Shown here: positions 8,350 to 15,817 of the stretch, in pieces
Numbering within the stretch: the first letter of the stretch is position 1
Layout of the letters: each line of letters begins with the position of its first letter
Origin: an uncultured Bacteroidales bacterium
Lineage (GTDB): Bacteria > Bacteroidota > Bacteroidia > Bacteroidales > Bacteroidaceae
Assembly: GCA_902783615.1 (NCBI GenBank)
Contig: CACZRQ010000027.1
Location: 1-17,090, forward strand
DNA length: 17,090 nucleotides
Reading direction: 5' to 3'
The notes under the pieces: model-generated
Told to the model about the DNA's origin: nothing
Seen by the model: the letters and a program-made list of their open reading frames with translations, nothing else
Databases searched by the model: none
Program-made: the position numbers and the translations under genes

Positions 8350-8371
8350 TTTTATTCGATGTTTTATTAAA

Positions 8372-8407
8372 TTGAGTGCAAAGATAGTGAATAATTTGTT
8401 AACTTTG
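8372..8407 (+). promoter_or_regulatory. Promoter of the O-acetylhomoserine sulfhydrylase gene
   Basis: TAACTTTG (8400-8407) matches TAnnTTTG fully and is followed by CACT. A TTG at 8372-8374, 25 bases upstream of the box, is a possible -33 element. The leader to the ATG at 8446 would be about 33 bases, too short for a SAM riboswitch. Confidence 0.6.
8379..8386 (-). promoter_or_regulatory. trpS promoter -7 box
   Basis: On the minus strand TATCTTTG matches TAnnTTTG fully and is followed by CACT, giving TAnnTTTGCACT. It lies about 30 bases upstream of the trpS start at 8349. No convincing -33 TTTG is seen at the usual distance. The box overlaps the region where the opposing promoter's -33 element would sit. 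Confidence 0.6.
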
Positions 8408-8445
8408 CACTTAATTCGTGATGAAAGTAAATAAACGATTAAAAT

Positions 8446-9723
8446 ATGAAGAAAAATTTAGAGACTATTTGTGTGCAGGGCGGTTGGAAGCCCAAGAATG
8501 GTGAACCACGCGTTCTGCCTATCTATCAGAGTACTACGTTCAAGTATAGCAGCACTGAGGAGATGGCCGACTTGTTCGACCTCAAGGCCGACGGTTATTT
8601 CTATACCCGTTTGGCCAATCCTACCAACGATGCTGTGGCTGCCAAGATTAACGAACTGGAAGGCGGTGTGGGCTGTGTGCTGACTTCATCAGGACAGGCT
8701 GCCAACTTCTACGCCATCTTCAACATCTGTCAGGCAGGCGACCATTTCATTACCTCTAACACCATCTATGGGGGTACATTCAACCTGTTTGGTGTGACTC
8801 TCAAGAAACTGGGTATCGATTGCACTTTCATCGATCCCGACTGGAGCGACGAGCAGATTGAGGCTGCTTTCCAACCCAACACTAAGTGCTTCTTTGGCGA
8901 AACCATCTCTAACCCAGGTGGTAACGTGTTCGACATCGAGCGCTTTGCCAAGATGGCTCATAAGCATGGGGTGCCTCTGATTGTGGACAACACATTTGCT
9001 ACTCCCATCAACTGTCGTCCGTTCGAGTGGGGTTGCGACATCGTGACGCATAGTACCACTAAGTATATGGATGGCCATGCTACCCAAGTGGGTGGTGCTG
9101 TGATTGATAGCGGCAACTTCGACTGGGAGGCTTACGCTGACAAGTTCCCAGGTCTGACCACCCCTGATGAGAGTTATCACGGACTGACCTATACCAAGGC
9201 GTTTGGCAAGAAGGCATACGTCACCAAATTGGTGAGCCAGCTCATGCGCGACTTGGGCTCTATCCCAGCTCCACAGAACTGCTTCCTGCTCAACCTGGGT
9301 CTGGAAACGCTGCACCTGCGCATGCCTCGTCACTGCGAGAATGCCCAGAAGGTGGCCGAGTGGCTGCAGGCTAACCCGAAGGTGGCTTGGGTGAACTATT
9401 GTGGTTTGCCTGGCAATAAGTACTATGATTTGGCGCAGAAGTACCTGCCCAATGGCTCATGTGGTGTGATTGCCTTTGGTCTGAAGGGAACCCGTGAGGA
9501 GGCTGTGCGCTTCATGGATGCCCTCGATTTCGTGGCTATCGTTACCCATGTGGCTGATGCCCGCACCTGTGTGCTGCATCCAGCCAGCCATACTCATCGC
9601 CAACTCTCTGATGAGCAGTTGCGTGAGGCTGGCGTTGCCCCCGACCTTATCCGCCTCTCCGTTGGCATTGAGAATGTTAACGATATCATTGCCGACTTAG
9701 AGCAAGCAATGCAGAAGATTTAA
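8446..9723 (+). CDS. metY: O-acetylhomoserine sulfhydrylase (MetY-type, Cys/Met metabolism PLP enzyme)
   Basis: This 425-residue cytoplasmic enzyme belongs to the Cys/Met metabolism PLP family. The length and family features fit O-acetylhomoserine (thiol)-lyase, which makes homocysteine from O-acetylhomoserine and sulfide, or methionine from methanethiol. The PLP-binding Lys206 is in STTKYMDGHA, the cofactor-ring Asp181 is in DNTFATP, and YTRLANPT (53-60) carries the phosphate-binding Tyr and Arg from the neighbouring subunit. TSSGQAA (80-86) and GETISNPGG (151-159) are further family blocks. Methionine gamma-lyase and cystathionine gamma-synthase are usually shorter, near 400 residues, which favours MetY but does not prove it. 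An exported cysteine peptidase gene follows within 34 bases on the same strand, probably cotranscribed. Confidence 0.92.
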   Translation: MKKNLETICVQGGWKPKNGEPRVLPIYQSTTFKYSSTEEMADLFDLKADGYFYTRLANPTNDAVAAKINELEGGVGCVLTSSGQAANFYAIFNICQAGDHFITSNTIYGGTFNLFGVTLKKLGIDCTFIDPDWSDEQIEAAFQPNTKCFFGETISNPGGNVFDIERFAKMAHKHGVPLIVDNTFATPINCRPFEWGCDIVTHSTTKYMDGHATQVGGAVIDSGNFDWEAYADKFPGLTTPDESYHGLTYTKAFGKKAYVTKLVSQLMRDLGSIPAPQNCFLLNLGLETLHLRMPRHCENAQKVAEWLQANPKVAWVNYCGLPGNKYYDLAQKYLPNGSCGVIAFGLKGTREEAVRFMDALDFVAIVTHVADARTCVLHPASHTHRQLSDEQLREAGVAPDLIRLSVGIENVNDIIADLEQAMQKI

Positions 9724-9757
9724 TGATTCATTTGTTATTGAAACAATGGTAAACGTG

Positions 9758-10918
9758 ATGAAGAACAAATTCATTGGCCTTCTGACGATAGCAGCATTGG
9801 CGATGGTGCAGCAGGCTGTGGCACAGGAGAACCTGCAGCAAGGGTTGGCTGCATCGCAAGTGGTGAAGAAGTTCACTACGGTGAAGGAGTTTCCGATAAC
9901 TAGCATCAAGAACCAGTATCGCAGTGGAACTTGCTGGGCTTTTGGTACATTGGGTTTCTTAGAGAGCGAGATATTGCGACAGAGTGGCAAGACTTACAAC
10001 TTGTGCGAGATGTTCGTGGTCAACAAGGACTACATGGACAACGCCACCCACTATGTCCGTATGCACGGCTTCAGCCAGATTTCTGAGGGTGGCTCGTGCG
10101 ATGATGTATTGGAAGTAATCCGCCGGTATGGTATCTGTCCAGAGGAGGCTATGCCAGCACCTGGTTCGCTGACGGGTGACTCTCTGGCCAACTTCACGGT
10201 ATTCTTCCCTGAATTGGAGACCGAAGTTCGTCGTGCCATCGTCCCTGATGACTCGATTGCCGCAGATGTAGCTGCTGCTCAGAAAGCCGCCACCACCATT
10301 GGCGCTTCTCCTCGTCCTCATTGGCAGGAGAGTGTGCAGGCGGTAATTGACAAATATGTGGGTTCGTGTCCTGAGTCGTTTATGTATGAGGGAAAGACAT
10401 ATACGCCAAAGTCGTTTGCCGAGAGTCTTGGTCTGAATCTCGACGATTACGTGAGTTTGACGAGCTTTACCCACCATCCGTTCAACCAGTGGTTCGTCAT
10501 TGAGGCACCTTATAAATGGCGACTGAAGCCCAGCTACAACATCCCCATCGAGCAGCTGATGGATGTGATTGACAAGGCTTTAGATGCGGGTTATACCGTG
10601 GCTTGGGGTGGCGATGTGTCGGGTGATTTCACCCGCACGGGTTTGGCCATGTTGCCTGACGGTGTGCAGCCCACTCAGCAGCTTCGTCAGGAGCAGTGGG
10701 ACGACTGGCGCTTCACCTATGACCATGTGATGCTGATCTACGGCAAGGCCATCGATGAGCAGGGCAAGCCCTACTATATGGTGAAGAACACCTGGGGTCG
10801 CTCCGGCCTCTATGCTGGCATCTGGTACATGTCTCGTGATTACATTGCGCTCAACACCACCTACCTTTTCCTCAATCGCCATGCACTTCCAGAGGATTTG
10901 CAAAAGGCCACAAATTGA
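9758..10918 (+). CDS. Exported C1B family cysteine peptidase (bleomycin hydrolase/aminopeptidase C-like)
   Basis: This papain-fold peptidase has a signal peptide (MKNKF, hydrophobic core, cleavage near AVAQ), so it is exported, unlike cytosolic bleomycin hydrolases. Numbered from this start, the oxyanion Gln53 and nucleophile Cys59 lie in NQYRSGTCWAF, the catalytic His323 in DHVMLIYG, and Asn344 in VKNTWG. This is the complete C1 triad in the order typical of bleomycin hydrolase/PepC. At 386 residues it is shorter than the roughly 450 of PepC. An in-frame ATG at 9746 would add MVNV; I prefer 9758 because MKNK directly precedes the hydrophobic segment. Family members remove amino-terminal residues, so periplasmic peptide trimming is likely. 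It lies 34 bases after the metY stop with no promoter visible between, which suggests an operon. No terminator is seen before the repeats downstream. Confidence 0.9.
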   Translation: MKNKFIGLLTIAALAMVQQAVAQENLQQGLAASQVVKKFTTVKEFPITSIKNQYRSGTCWAFGTLGFLESEILRQSGKTYNLCEMFVVNKDYMDNATHYVRMHGFSQISEGGSCDDVLEVIRRYGICPEEAMPAPGSLTGDSLANFTVFFPELETEVRRAIVPDDSIAADVAAAQKAATTIGASPRPHWQESVQAVIDKYVGSCPESFMYEGKTYTPKSFAESLGLNLDDYVSLTSFTHHPFNQWFVIEAPYKWRLKPSYNIPIEQLMDVIDKALDAGYTVAWGGDVSGDFTRTGLAMLPDGVQPTQQLRQEQWDDWRFTYDHVMLIYGKAIDEQGKPYYMVKNTWGRSGLYAGIWYMSRDYIALNTTYLFLNRHALPEDLQKATN

Positions 10919-11051
10919 AGAAAGAAGAGTAAGGTCAAGTTTCGGAGCTGACTAAAGTGTTATATCATAGCCCCGTTAGGGGCGGCAGAACACAGGCAGG
11001 GGTGGAGTCCGTTAGGACGGAACCCCTGTATAAAGTATTCCATTAATTTGA

Positions 11052-11103
11052 AGCCCTGTAAGGGCGACAGAATATCATTTAGTTCTGTCGCCCTTACAGG
11101 GCT
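11052..11103. repeat. Perfect 21-bp inverted repeat (paired A modules)
   Basis: Bases 11052-11072 and 11083-11103 are exact reverse complements around the 10-base loop TATCATTTAG. Each arm also contains its own small hairpin (GCCCT-GTA-AGGGC), so a long hairpin or a cruciform of two short ones is possible. It lies between the ends of two convergent genes and may act as a bidirectional terminator. Confidence 0.85.
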
Positions 11104-11236
11104 ATACAAAGGGAAATTCACAAAACAGGGGTTCCGCTACGCTTCACCCCTGCCTGTAATCTGCCGCCCTTACAGGGCTATACAAAGGGAAATGCACAAA
11201 ACAGGGGTTCCGCTAACGCTTCACCCCTGCCTGTGT
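11084..11236 (-). repeat. Tandem direct repeat, two units of 76 and 77 bp
   Basis: Unit 1 is 11084-11159 and unit 2 is 11160-11236. Each has an A module, a 21-base spacer beginning ATACAAAGGGAAAT, and a B module. They differ by one substitution in the A module, one in the spacer, one extra A in the B loop and the last two bases. Such close identity points to recent duplication or repeated gene conversion. Confidence 0.85.
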
Positions 11237-11281
11237 ACTGTCGCCCCTAACGGGGCTAAAGACTTGCAAAGCCATGATTAC

Positions 11282-12631
11282 TTATTCCCCCACTGCCTGG
11301 CGGTATGCTAAGAGCTTGTTCTGGTAGTTGGTGTAGGCATCGGTGCGCTTGTCGAGCGACTGCTGGTAGAGCAGCTGGGCCTCTAAAAGATCACTCATGG
11401 TAGAGATGCCAGCCTGATAGTAGTCGCGGTTCAGCCGCAGGTTTTCTGTTGCTTGCTCGATGCTTCGTTCGGCAATGGTGAGCTGCTGGTAAGCCTCCTG
11501 CAGGTTGTTCCAACTGCTCTGCATGTTGATTTTCAGCAGTTCGGAATTGTCGGCCAACTGATCGATTGCCTTCTGACGCTCAATCTTCTTGCGCTTGATG
11601 GCATGCGACCCTCCCCACCAGTCGGAGATGGGAATGCTTACAGTAGCCATCAGCATGCCGAAGGAACGGCCTGACTCCATCATGTTATGATAGACGAGTC
11701 CGCCACCTACCGCCACCGTCGGCAAGTAGCTGCCCACTGCCATCTTATGCTGCAAGCTGGTAGCTTCCACCTGCTTGTTTAACAGCTGATATTCAGGCGT
11801 GTTGAGCAATGCCTGCTGATGGTCTTGTTTCTCCATCATGGGCGACTTCACCTCTGGGTTGTAGCTCAGGGTAAAGTCGGAGGATTGCAATCCACAGAAC
11901 TGAGCCAGGAGCATACGCAGGATAGAGATGTTGTTCAGAAGGGTGAGCTTCTGACTCTCCACGTCGTTCTGGCGTAGCTCCACCTGCAGCAGGTCGTTGC
12001 GCATAGTTACACCTGCCTCCACAGCCACTGACACATCCTTGTTGATGTCCTTCAGCAAGGTCTCTACGGCATTCACCGTATTCAGCTTCTCTTCCAGTGA
12101 TACAATCTGCCAGTAGTATTGTTCAGCAGTCTTCTCTACCTCGTTCTCAGAGAGTTGCAGTTGCAGACGACTCACGTCTTCGCCCACTTTGGCAAGCTTG
12201 TTTCCATTGATGATCTGACCTCCGGCAAACACGGGTTGCATGGCCACTACACTGCCCATCACACCTTTCTTCATCATCTCCATGCTCATGGGTTGACCCA
12301 AAGCAGCCACCACCTCGGGTGGCATTGACTGTGCCAGTGCCATACCCAGTTCGGGACTGATGTAATCAGACATGTTGATGTCCATCTTTGCCATCCCTTT
12401 GTTGGCTTGGAACCAGAAGCCCGTTCCACTCACGTTGGGGAAGTATTTGGTAAACGCTTCCTTGCGTTGCTGCTCAGCAGCATCCACACTGCGCTGGGCA
12501 TTGCGCAATGTGATGTTGTTATGACGGGCTGAATCGAGGATCTGCTCAAGAGAGTAGCTCTCTTGAGCGATTGACCATTGACAATTGACGATTGACAATG
12601 CAATTCCTATTATATATATTACTCTTTTCAT
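11282..12631 (-). CDS. TolC-like outer-membrane efflux protein
   Basis: This 449-residue protein is an outer-membrane factor of the OEP/TolC family, the exit duct of a tripartite pump. It has a signal peptide (MKRVIYIIGIALS...) with probable cleavage after Ala22. SYSLEQILDSARHNNITLRNA is the standard N-terminal OEP segment. Two long coiled-coil stretches (roughly 155-245 and 355-449) form the periplasmic helical barrel, and each half also carries short beta segments for the membrane barrel. The second half ends with the characteristic YQAGISTMSDLLEAQ. It is the last gene of the minus-strand operon, 16 bases after the permease stop. Its signal-peptide codons contain four heptanucleotide repeats (12570-12597) and codons 22-29 contain a perfect hairpin. 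A Cys17 in the signal peptide has no proper lipobox. Confidence 0.93.
   Translation of the reverse strand: MKRVIYIIGIALSIVNCQWSIAQESYSLEQILDSARHNNITLRNAQRSVDAAEQQRKEAFTKYFPNVSGTGFWFQANKGMAKMDINMSDYISPELGMALAQSMPPEVVAALGQPMSMEMMKKGVMGSVVAMQPVFAGGQIINGNKLAKVGEDVSRLQLQLSENEVEKTAEQYYWQIVSLEEKLNTVNAVETLLKDINKDVSVAVEAGVTMRNDLLQVELRQNDVESQKLTLLNNISILRMLLAQFCGLQSSDFTLSYNPEVKSPMMEKQDHQQALLNTPEYQLLNKQVEATSLQHKMAVGSYLPTVAVGGGLVYHNMMESGRSFGMLMATVSIPISDWWGGSHAIKRKKIERQKAIDQLADNSELLKINMQSSWNNLQEAYQQLTIAERSIEQATENLRLNRDYYQAGISTMSDLLEAQLLYQQSLDKRTDAYTNYQNKLLAYRQAVGE
12544..12568 (-). repeat. Perfect 11-bp inverted repeat in the 5' part of the tolC-like gene
   Basis: GCTCAAGAGAG (12544-12554) pairs exactly with CTCTCTTGAGC (12558-12568) around a 3-base loop. 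It spans the codons just after the predicted signal-peptide cleavage site, so the mRNA would carry a stable hairpin about 64 bases into the gene. Its effect on translation is unknown. Confidence 0.7.
12570..12597. repeat. Four tandem heptanucleotides ATTGACN inside coding sequence
   Basis: On the + strand ATTGACC, ATTGACA, ATTGACG and ATTGACA follow one another without gaps. They encode part of the signal peptide of the tolC-like gene on the - strand (LSIVNCQWSI). Seven is not a multiple of three, so gain or loss of one unit would shift the frame. Confidence 0.85.
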
Positions 12632-12647
12632 GTGTCTTAATTTTAAC

Positions 12648-15600
12648 TCACTTAAGCGAAACTTTCCAATATATCACTGGCAACATGGTTACTACCATAA
12701 TGAGGGAGCCAATGCCACCAGCGAAGATGGTGACACCTACTGGCATCCAGAACGACGATTGGGCGATAATCATCGGTACCACACCCACAGCTGTAGTGGC
12801 GGTGGTGAGGAAAATGGGCACCATACGTCGACTGCCTGCATCCATAGCTGCCTGTTTAACGGCTGCGTTGTACTGCCTATAGTACTCGCGCTTTTCTTCC
12901 TTTGTGGCCTTTACTGGCTTAGGATGCTCAGCAACAAACTTCTTCACCAGGTCGATGGCATGTTCGAAGATGAGTATCTCGTTACGCATAATCATACCCA
13001 TTAAGGTGATAAGGCCAAAGATGGAGGTAAGACCCAAAGAGCGGTTCATCAAGCCAAGGCCAATGAGGGCACCTGGAATCATCAATCCCAAGGCTGCCAT
13101 ACAGACAGTAGTGACGCCATACTTCTTAAAGTTGAACAACAGGAAGAAGAACACAATGATCATAGCGATGACTGTACCCCAGATAATCTGTGGCATGGCC
13201 TCGTCACCGTATTCAATCTCACCACCTACCTCAGAGCGTACACCTTGAGGCAACTCAATATCCTCTTGCATGATACGGGCAATTTCTTTCTCGATAGGAG
13301 AGGTATAAACACCCTGTACGAAATGTCCGGTTACTGTAATGCAACGTTCTCCACCACGATGTATGATGCGGCTCTCGCTCCATTGTGGAGATACCTTGGC
13401 TATCTGCCTTAGAGGAATGGTACTGTTGGTCTGGTTGATACCAGAAGAAATCATTGTCGTAGCTGAAGCGATACCTAAGTTAGCAACGTCAGAATACGTC
13501 ATATCGGTATCGTCTTTCACCACAATAGGCACCTCGTAGTTGTCTTCCCATATCTGTCCAACACGGAGGTCAGACGATGTGGCACTCAAAGCCAGCTGGG
13601 CAACAGTACGGGTAATGCCCAACTGGGAGGAAGTGACTGGGTCGAGTTGCACGTTGATGATGGGGTAGGGCTGGAAGTAGTCGGTATGTACCCATTCCAC
13701 TTCTGGCATCAGGCGCATACGCTCCATCAGTCTCTCTGCTGCCACATGCAGCGAGTCGAGGTTGTCGCCATAGAAACGGTATTCCAGTTCGGTAGGCTCC
13801 ATGTAGTCCAGCCTCTTGAACTTTACGTATGAGTTGGGGAATGCCTCTCCCAGTTGGGGCTGATACTCTGCCAGAAGATCCAACGTGGTCAGGTTGCCTT
13901 TCGTATTGACGATGAACTGGGCAAAGTTGTCGCCTGCAATCTGAGGTGCATAGGCATCCATGAATCGAGGTGACGAACAACCAATGAATCCTGTAATACC
14001 GGTGATACGATCATCTTTTTCCAATACGTGGCGGACAGAGTCGGCAATAGCTTCTGTTTCTGCCAAGCCTTTGCCCTCAGGCAAGAAAATCTCGACGGCA
14101 AACTGATCGCGGTCAGCATAGGGGAACAATCGTATCTTCAACGTAGGTGCTATGAGCGTTGACAACAGGATGATGGCAATGCCTCCGAAGATGGTAAGCA
14201 TGGGATGTCCGAAAGTCCATTGGAGTACACGGTCATAAGTGCGCTGCACCCATTTGGTGATGGCGTTTCCATCGGTGCTCACCTTGCCAGGCTTAATGAT
14301 GCGTGTCTCCAAGAAAGGAATGACGGTTACTGCCAAGATGAGTGACACCATCAGGTTGATGGTGATGGTGACAGGGAAGTCCTCCAATGCATCGTGGAAC
14401 ATGCCTTTCATCGTTATCAGGTAAGGATAGAAGATGGCGCAGATGCAAATGGTGGCCAAGAGCATAGGCATGAAATACTGGCGTGCCGACTCGATAGCAG
14501 CATCCATTGGCTTATAGCCTTTGCCTAGATACTCCAGATATCCGTCTATGACTACAATACTGTTATCGACAATCATTCCCAATACCACGATGAGTGCTGC
14601 CAACGTAACGATGTTCAGCTCGATACCCATCAAATACATGATCGCTACAGATACGAAGGTACTTAAAGGAATGGTTACAGCCGCTACGATGGCTGAACGC
14701 AATGGAAACAGCACCATCATGACGAGGATGATGATGACCATTGAAATAAGCAGGTCGCGCAGGAAATCGTGGATGCTTGTTGACACCACTTTAGGCTTGT
14801 CGGCAATGCGCGTCACATTGACATCGTCGGGCAATTCATTTTGGCGGAAGTCTTTCAATACCTTATCTACCTCTCGTCCATATTCTATCACGTTATTGCC
14901 AGGAGTCATCTCCATGGAGAGCAGCACACAAGGATGTCCGTCCTGTTCGATGCGGCTGGAATGTGTGTCGTATTCCCTGATTACTCGTGCCACATCTTTT
15001 ACTCGAACCACCTTGTCGGTAACGGGATCAGAGAAAATAATCTGGTTGGCAATCTCCATTTCTGAGTTTTCCGTCGCTTCCACATGGATGGGTATCTGCT
15101 GGTCGTCATCGCTGATACTACCGCTCATGGTGGTCACTCCCTGTGCCTGCAAACGGCTGAAGAGCAGCTGCTGGCCTATACCATAGGCTTGCAGTCGCTG
15201 ACGGTCGATGTACAGACTAATCTGCTCTTTCTGTTCTCCATACAGTTTTACGTTGGCTATAGAAGGTATGCGGCGCAGGCGGTCGCCCAACTCGTCGCTG
15301 TATTGTTTCAGTTCGCGGTAGCTGCGCTGCGAGCTTTCGATGGCTATGAGCAGGGCAGAGGTGTTGCCGAAATCGTCATTCACCACAATGGCCAGTACGC
15401 CAGATGGCAGCTCTGACTTGAAGTTGTTGAGGCCATGCTTGATTTTTGACCAGACCTCATCTTTGTTGTTTACTTCATCGTTCAGTTTTACCATCACGAT
15501 GCACATGCCATTCTGTGAGGTGGTGGTAGTCTTGATGCGGTTCACTTCACCGTAAGTAAAGAGATATCGTTCCAAAGGACGTGCCACTTGTTGTTCTATC

Positions 15601-15788
15601 TCTTCACTGGTGGCACCAGGATAGACAGCCACTACCACTCCCTGACGGATGGTAGCGTTAGGAAATTCGTTTTTAGGCATGACGTACATGCCGTATATGC
15701 CCATCACAAATAGAATGCCAATGATGAGCAGAGATATTGAGTAGTGCTCCAATGGCCAGCGGAGCCAATTCATCTTTTTGTCTTCCAT
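12648..15788 (-). CDS. RND efflux permease (inner-membrane pump subunit)
   Basis: This 1046-residue inner-membrane transporter of the resistance-nodulation-division superfamily has the usual full length: two repeats of one N-terminal helix, a large periplasmic porter/docking domain and five more helices. YPGATSEEIEQQVARPLE (56-73) is the hydrophobe/amphiphile efflux signature. Transmembrane helix 4 reads GMIVDNSIVVID (404-415) with one Asp (Asp408) where AcrB has two; the VDNSIVV form is seen in other RND pumps. Helix 10 has RN (935-936) where AcrB has the relay Lys-Asn. A charged insert at about 951-975 lies between helices 10 and 11. No heavy-metal or protein-export signature is seen, so drug, bile-salt or lipid efflux is inferred. 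It lies between the adaptor gene (29-base gap) and the tolC-like gene (16-base gap). The substrate is unknown. Confidence 0.94.
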   Translation of the reverse strand: MEDKKMNWLRWPLEHYSISLLIIGILFVMGIYGMYVMPKNEFPNATIRQGVVVAVYPGATSEEIEQQVARPLERYLFTYGEVNRIKTTTTSQNGMCIVMVKLNDEVNNKDEVWSKIKHGLNNFKSELPSGVLAIVVNDDFGNTSALLIAIESSQRSYRELKQYSDELGDRLRRIPSIANVKLYGEQKEQISLYIDRQRLQAYGIGQQLLFSRLQAQGVTTMSGSISDDDQQIPIHVEATENSEMEIANQIIFSDPVTDKVVRVKDVARVIREYDTHSSRIEQDGHPCVLLSMEMTPGNNVIEYGREVDKVLKDFRQNELPDDVNVTRIADKPKVVSTSIHDFLRDLLISMVIIILVMMVLFPLRSAIVAAVTIPLSTFVSVAIMYLMGIELNIVTLAALIVVLGMIVDNSIVVIDGYLEYLGKGYKPMDAAIESARQYFMPMLLATICICAIFYPYLITMKGMFHDALEDFPVTITINLMVSLILAVTVIPFLETRIIKPGKVSTDGNAITKWVQRTYDRVLQWTFGHPMLTIFGGIAIILLSTLIAPTLKIRLFPYADRDQFAVEIFLPEGKGLAETEAIADSVRHVLEKDDRITGITGFIGCSSPRFMDAYAPQIAGDNFAQFIVNTKGNLTTLDLLAEYQPQLGEAFPNSYVKFKRLDYMEPTELEYRFYGDNLDSLHVAAERLMERMRLMPEVEWVHTDYFQPYPIINVQLDPVTSSQLGITRTVAQLALSATSSDLRVGQIWEDNYEVPIVVKDDTDMTYSDVANLGIASATTMISSGINQTNSTIPLRQIAKVSPQWSESRIIHRGGERCITVTGHFVQGVYTSPIEKEIARIMQEDIELPQGVRSEVGGEIEYGDEAMPQIIWGTVIAMIIVFFFLLFNFKKYGVTTVCMAALGLMIPGALIGLGLMNRSLGLTSIFGLITLMGMIMRNEILIFEHAIDLVKKFVAEHPKPVKATKEEKREYYRQYNAAVKQAAMDAGSRRMVPIFLTTATTAVGVVPMIIAQSSFWMPVGVTIFAGGIGSLIMVVTMLPVIYWKVSLK

Positions 15789-15817
15789 ATTCTTAATTCT
15801 TCATTTTCCATTCTTTA
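15789..15817 (-). repeat. Heptad-periodic intercistronic spacer before the RND permease gene
   Basis: Read on the minus strand the 29-base gap is TAAA followed by GAATGGA, AAATGAA, GAATTAA and GAAT, running into ATG of the permease. The period is seven bases and the units are imperfect. There is no Shine-Dalgarno sequence, as expected in Bacteroidota, so this A-rich stretch is also the translation initiation region. Confidence 0.5.

Larger units (their letters stand above)
10969..11257. repeat. Modular hairpin-repeat array (REP-like or MITE-like), five A and three B modules
   Basis: The 363-base gap 10919-11281 between convergent genes contains no credible gene; bases 10919-10968 and 11258-11281 hold nothing I recognise. 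The array holds A modules (AGCCCCGTTAGGGGCG or AGCCCTGTAAGGGCG plus RCAGA) at 10969-10990 (+), 11052-11072 (+), 11083-11103 (-), 11160-11179 (-) and 11237-11257 (-). It also holds B modules (outer stem CAGGGGT/ACCCCTG) at 10992-11029 (+), 11125-11157 (-) and 11201-11234 (-). Each module folds as a small hairpin. Reading outward-in from either side gives A-B-spacer of 21-22 bases-A. The outer A modules form a 20-bp terminal inverted repeat with one mismatch. I see no target-site duplication and no transposase in the window. Confidence 0.85.

Noticed and set aside
8408..8445. SAM-type riboswitch upstream of metY
   Set aside because: The leader predicted from the promoter is only about 33 bases, too short for any known SAM riboswitch fold.
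11084..11257. Possible short CRISPR array
   Set aside because: There are only two 76-77-bp units, the spacers are nearly identical rather than unique, and no cas gene is present.
10952..11262. CTAAAG on both sides of the repeat array as a target-site duplication
   Set aside because: The left copy is 11 bases outside the array end and the right copy overlaps the array end, so the positions do not fit a duplication made by insertion.
11048..11311. Small plus-strand open frame of 87 codons in the gap
   Set aside because: It is made almost wholly of the hairpin repeat modules and runs into the tolC-like gene on the other strand; its peptide is a translation of repeats.
12579..12583. Cys17 of the TolC-like protein as a lipoprotein cysteine
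   Set aside because: The residue before it is Asn and the region lacks a lipobox; SIA-Q a few residues later is a better signal peptidase I site.
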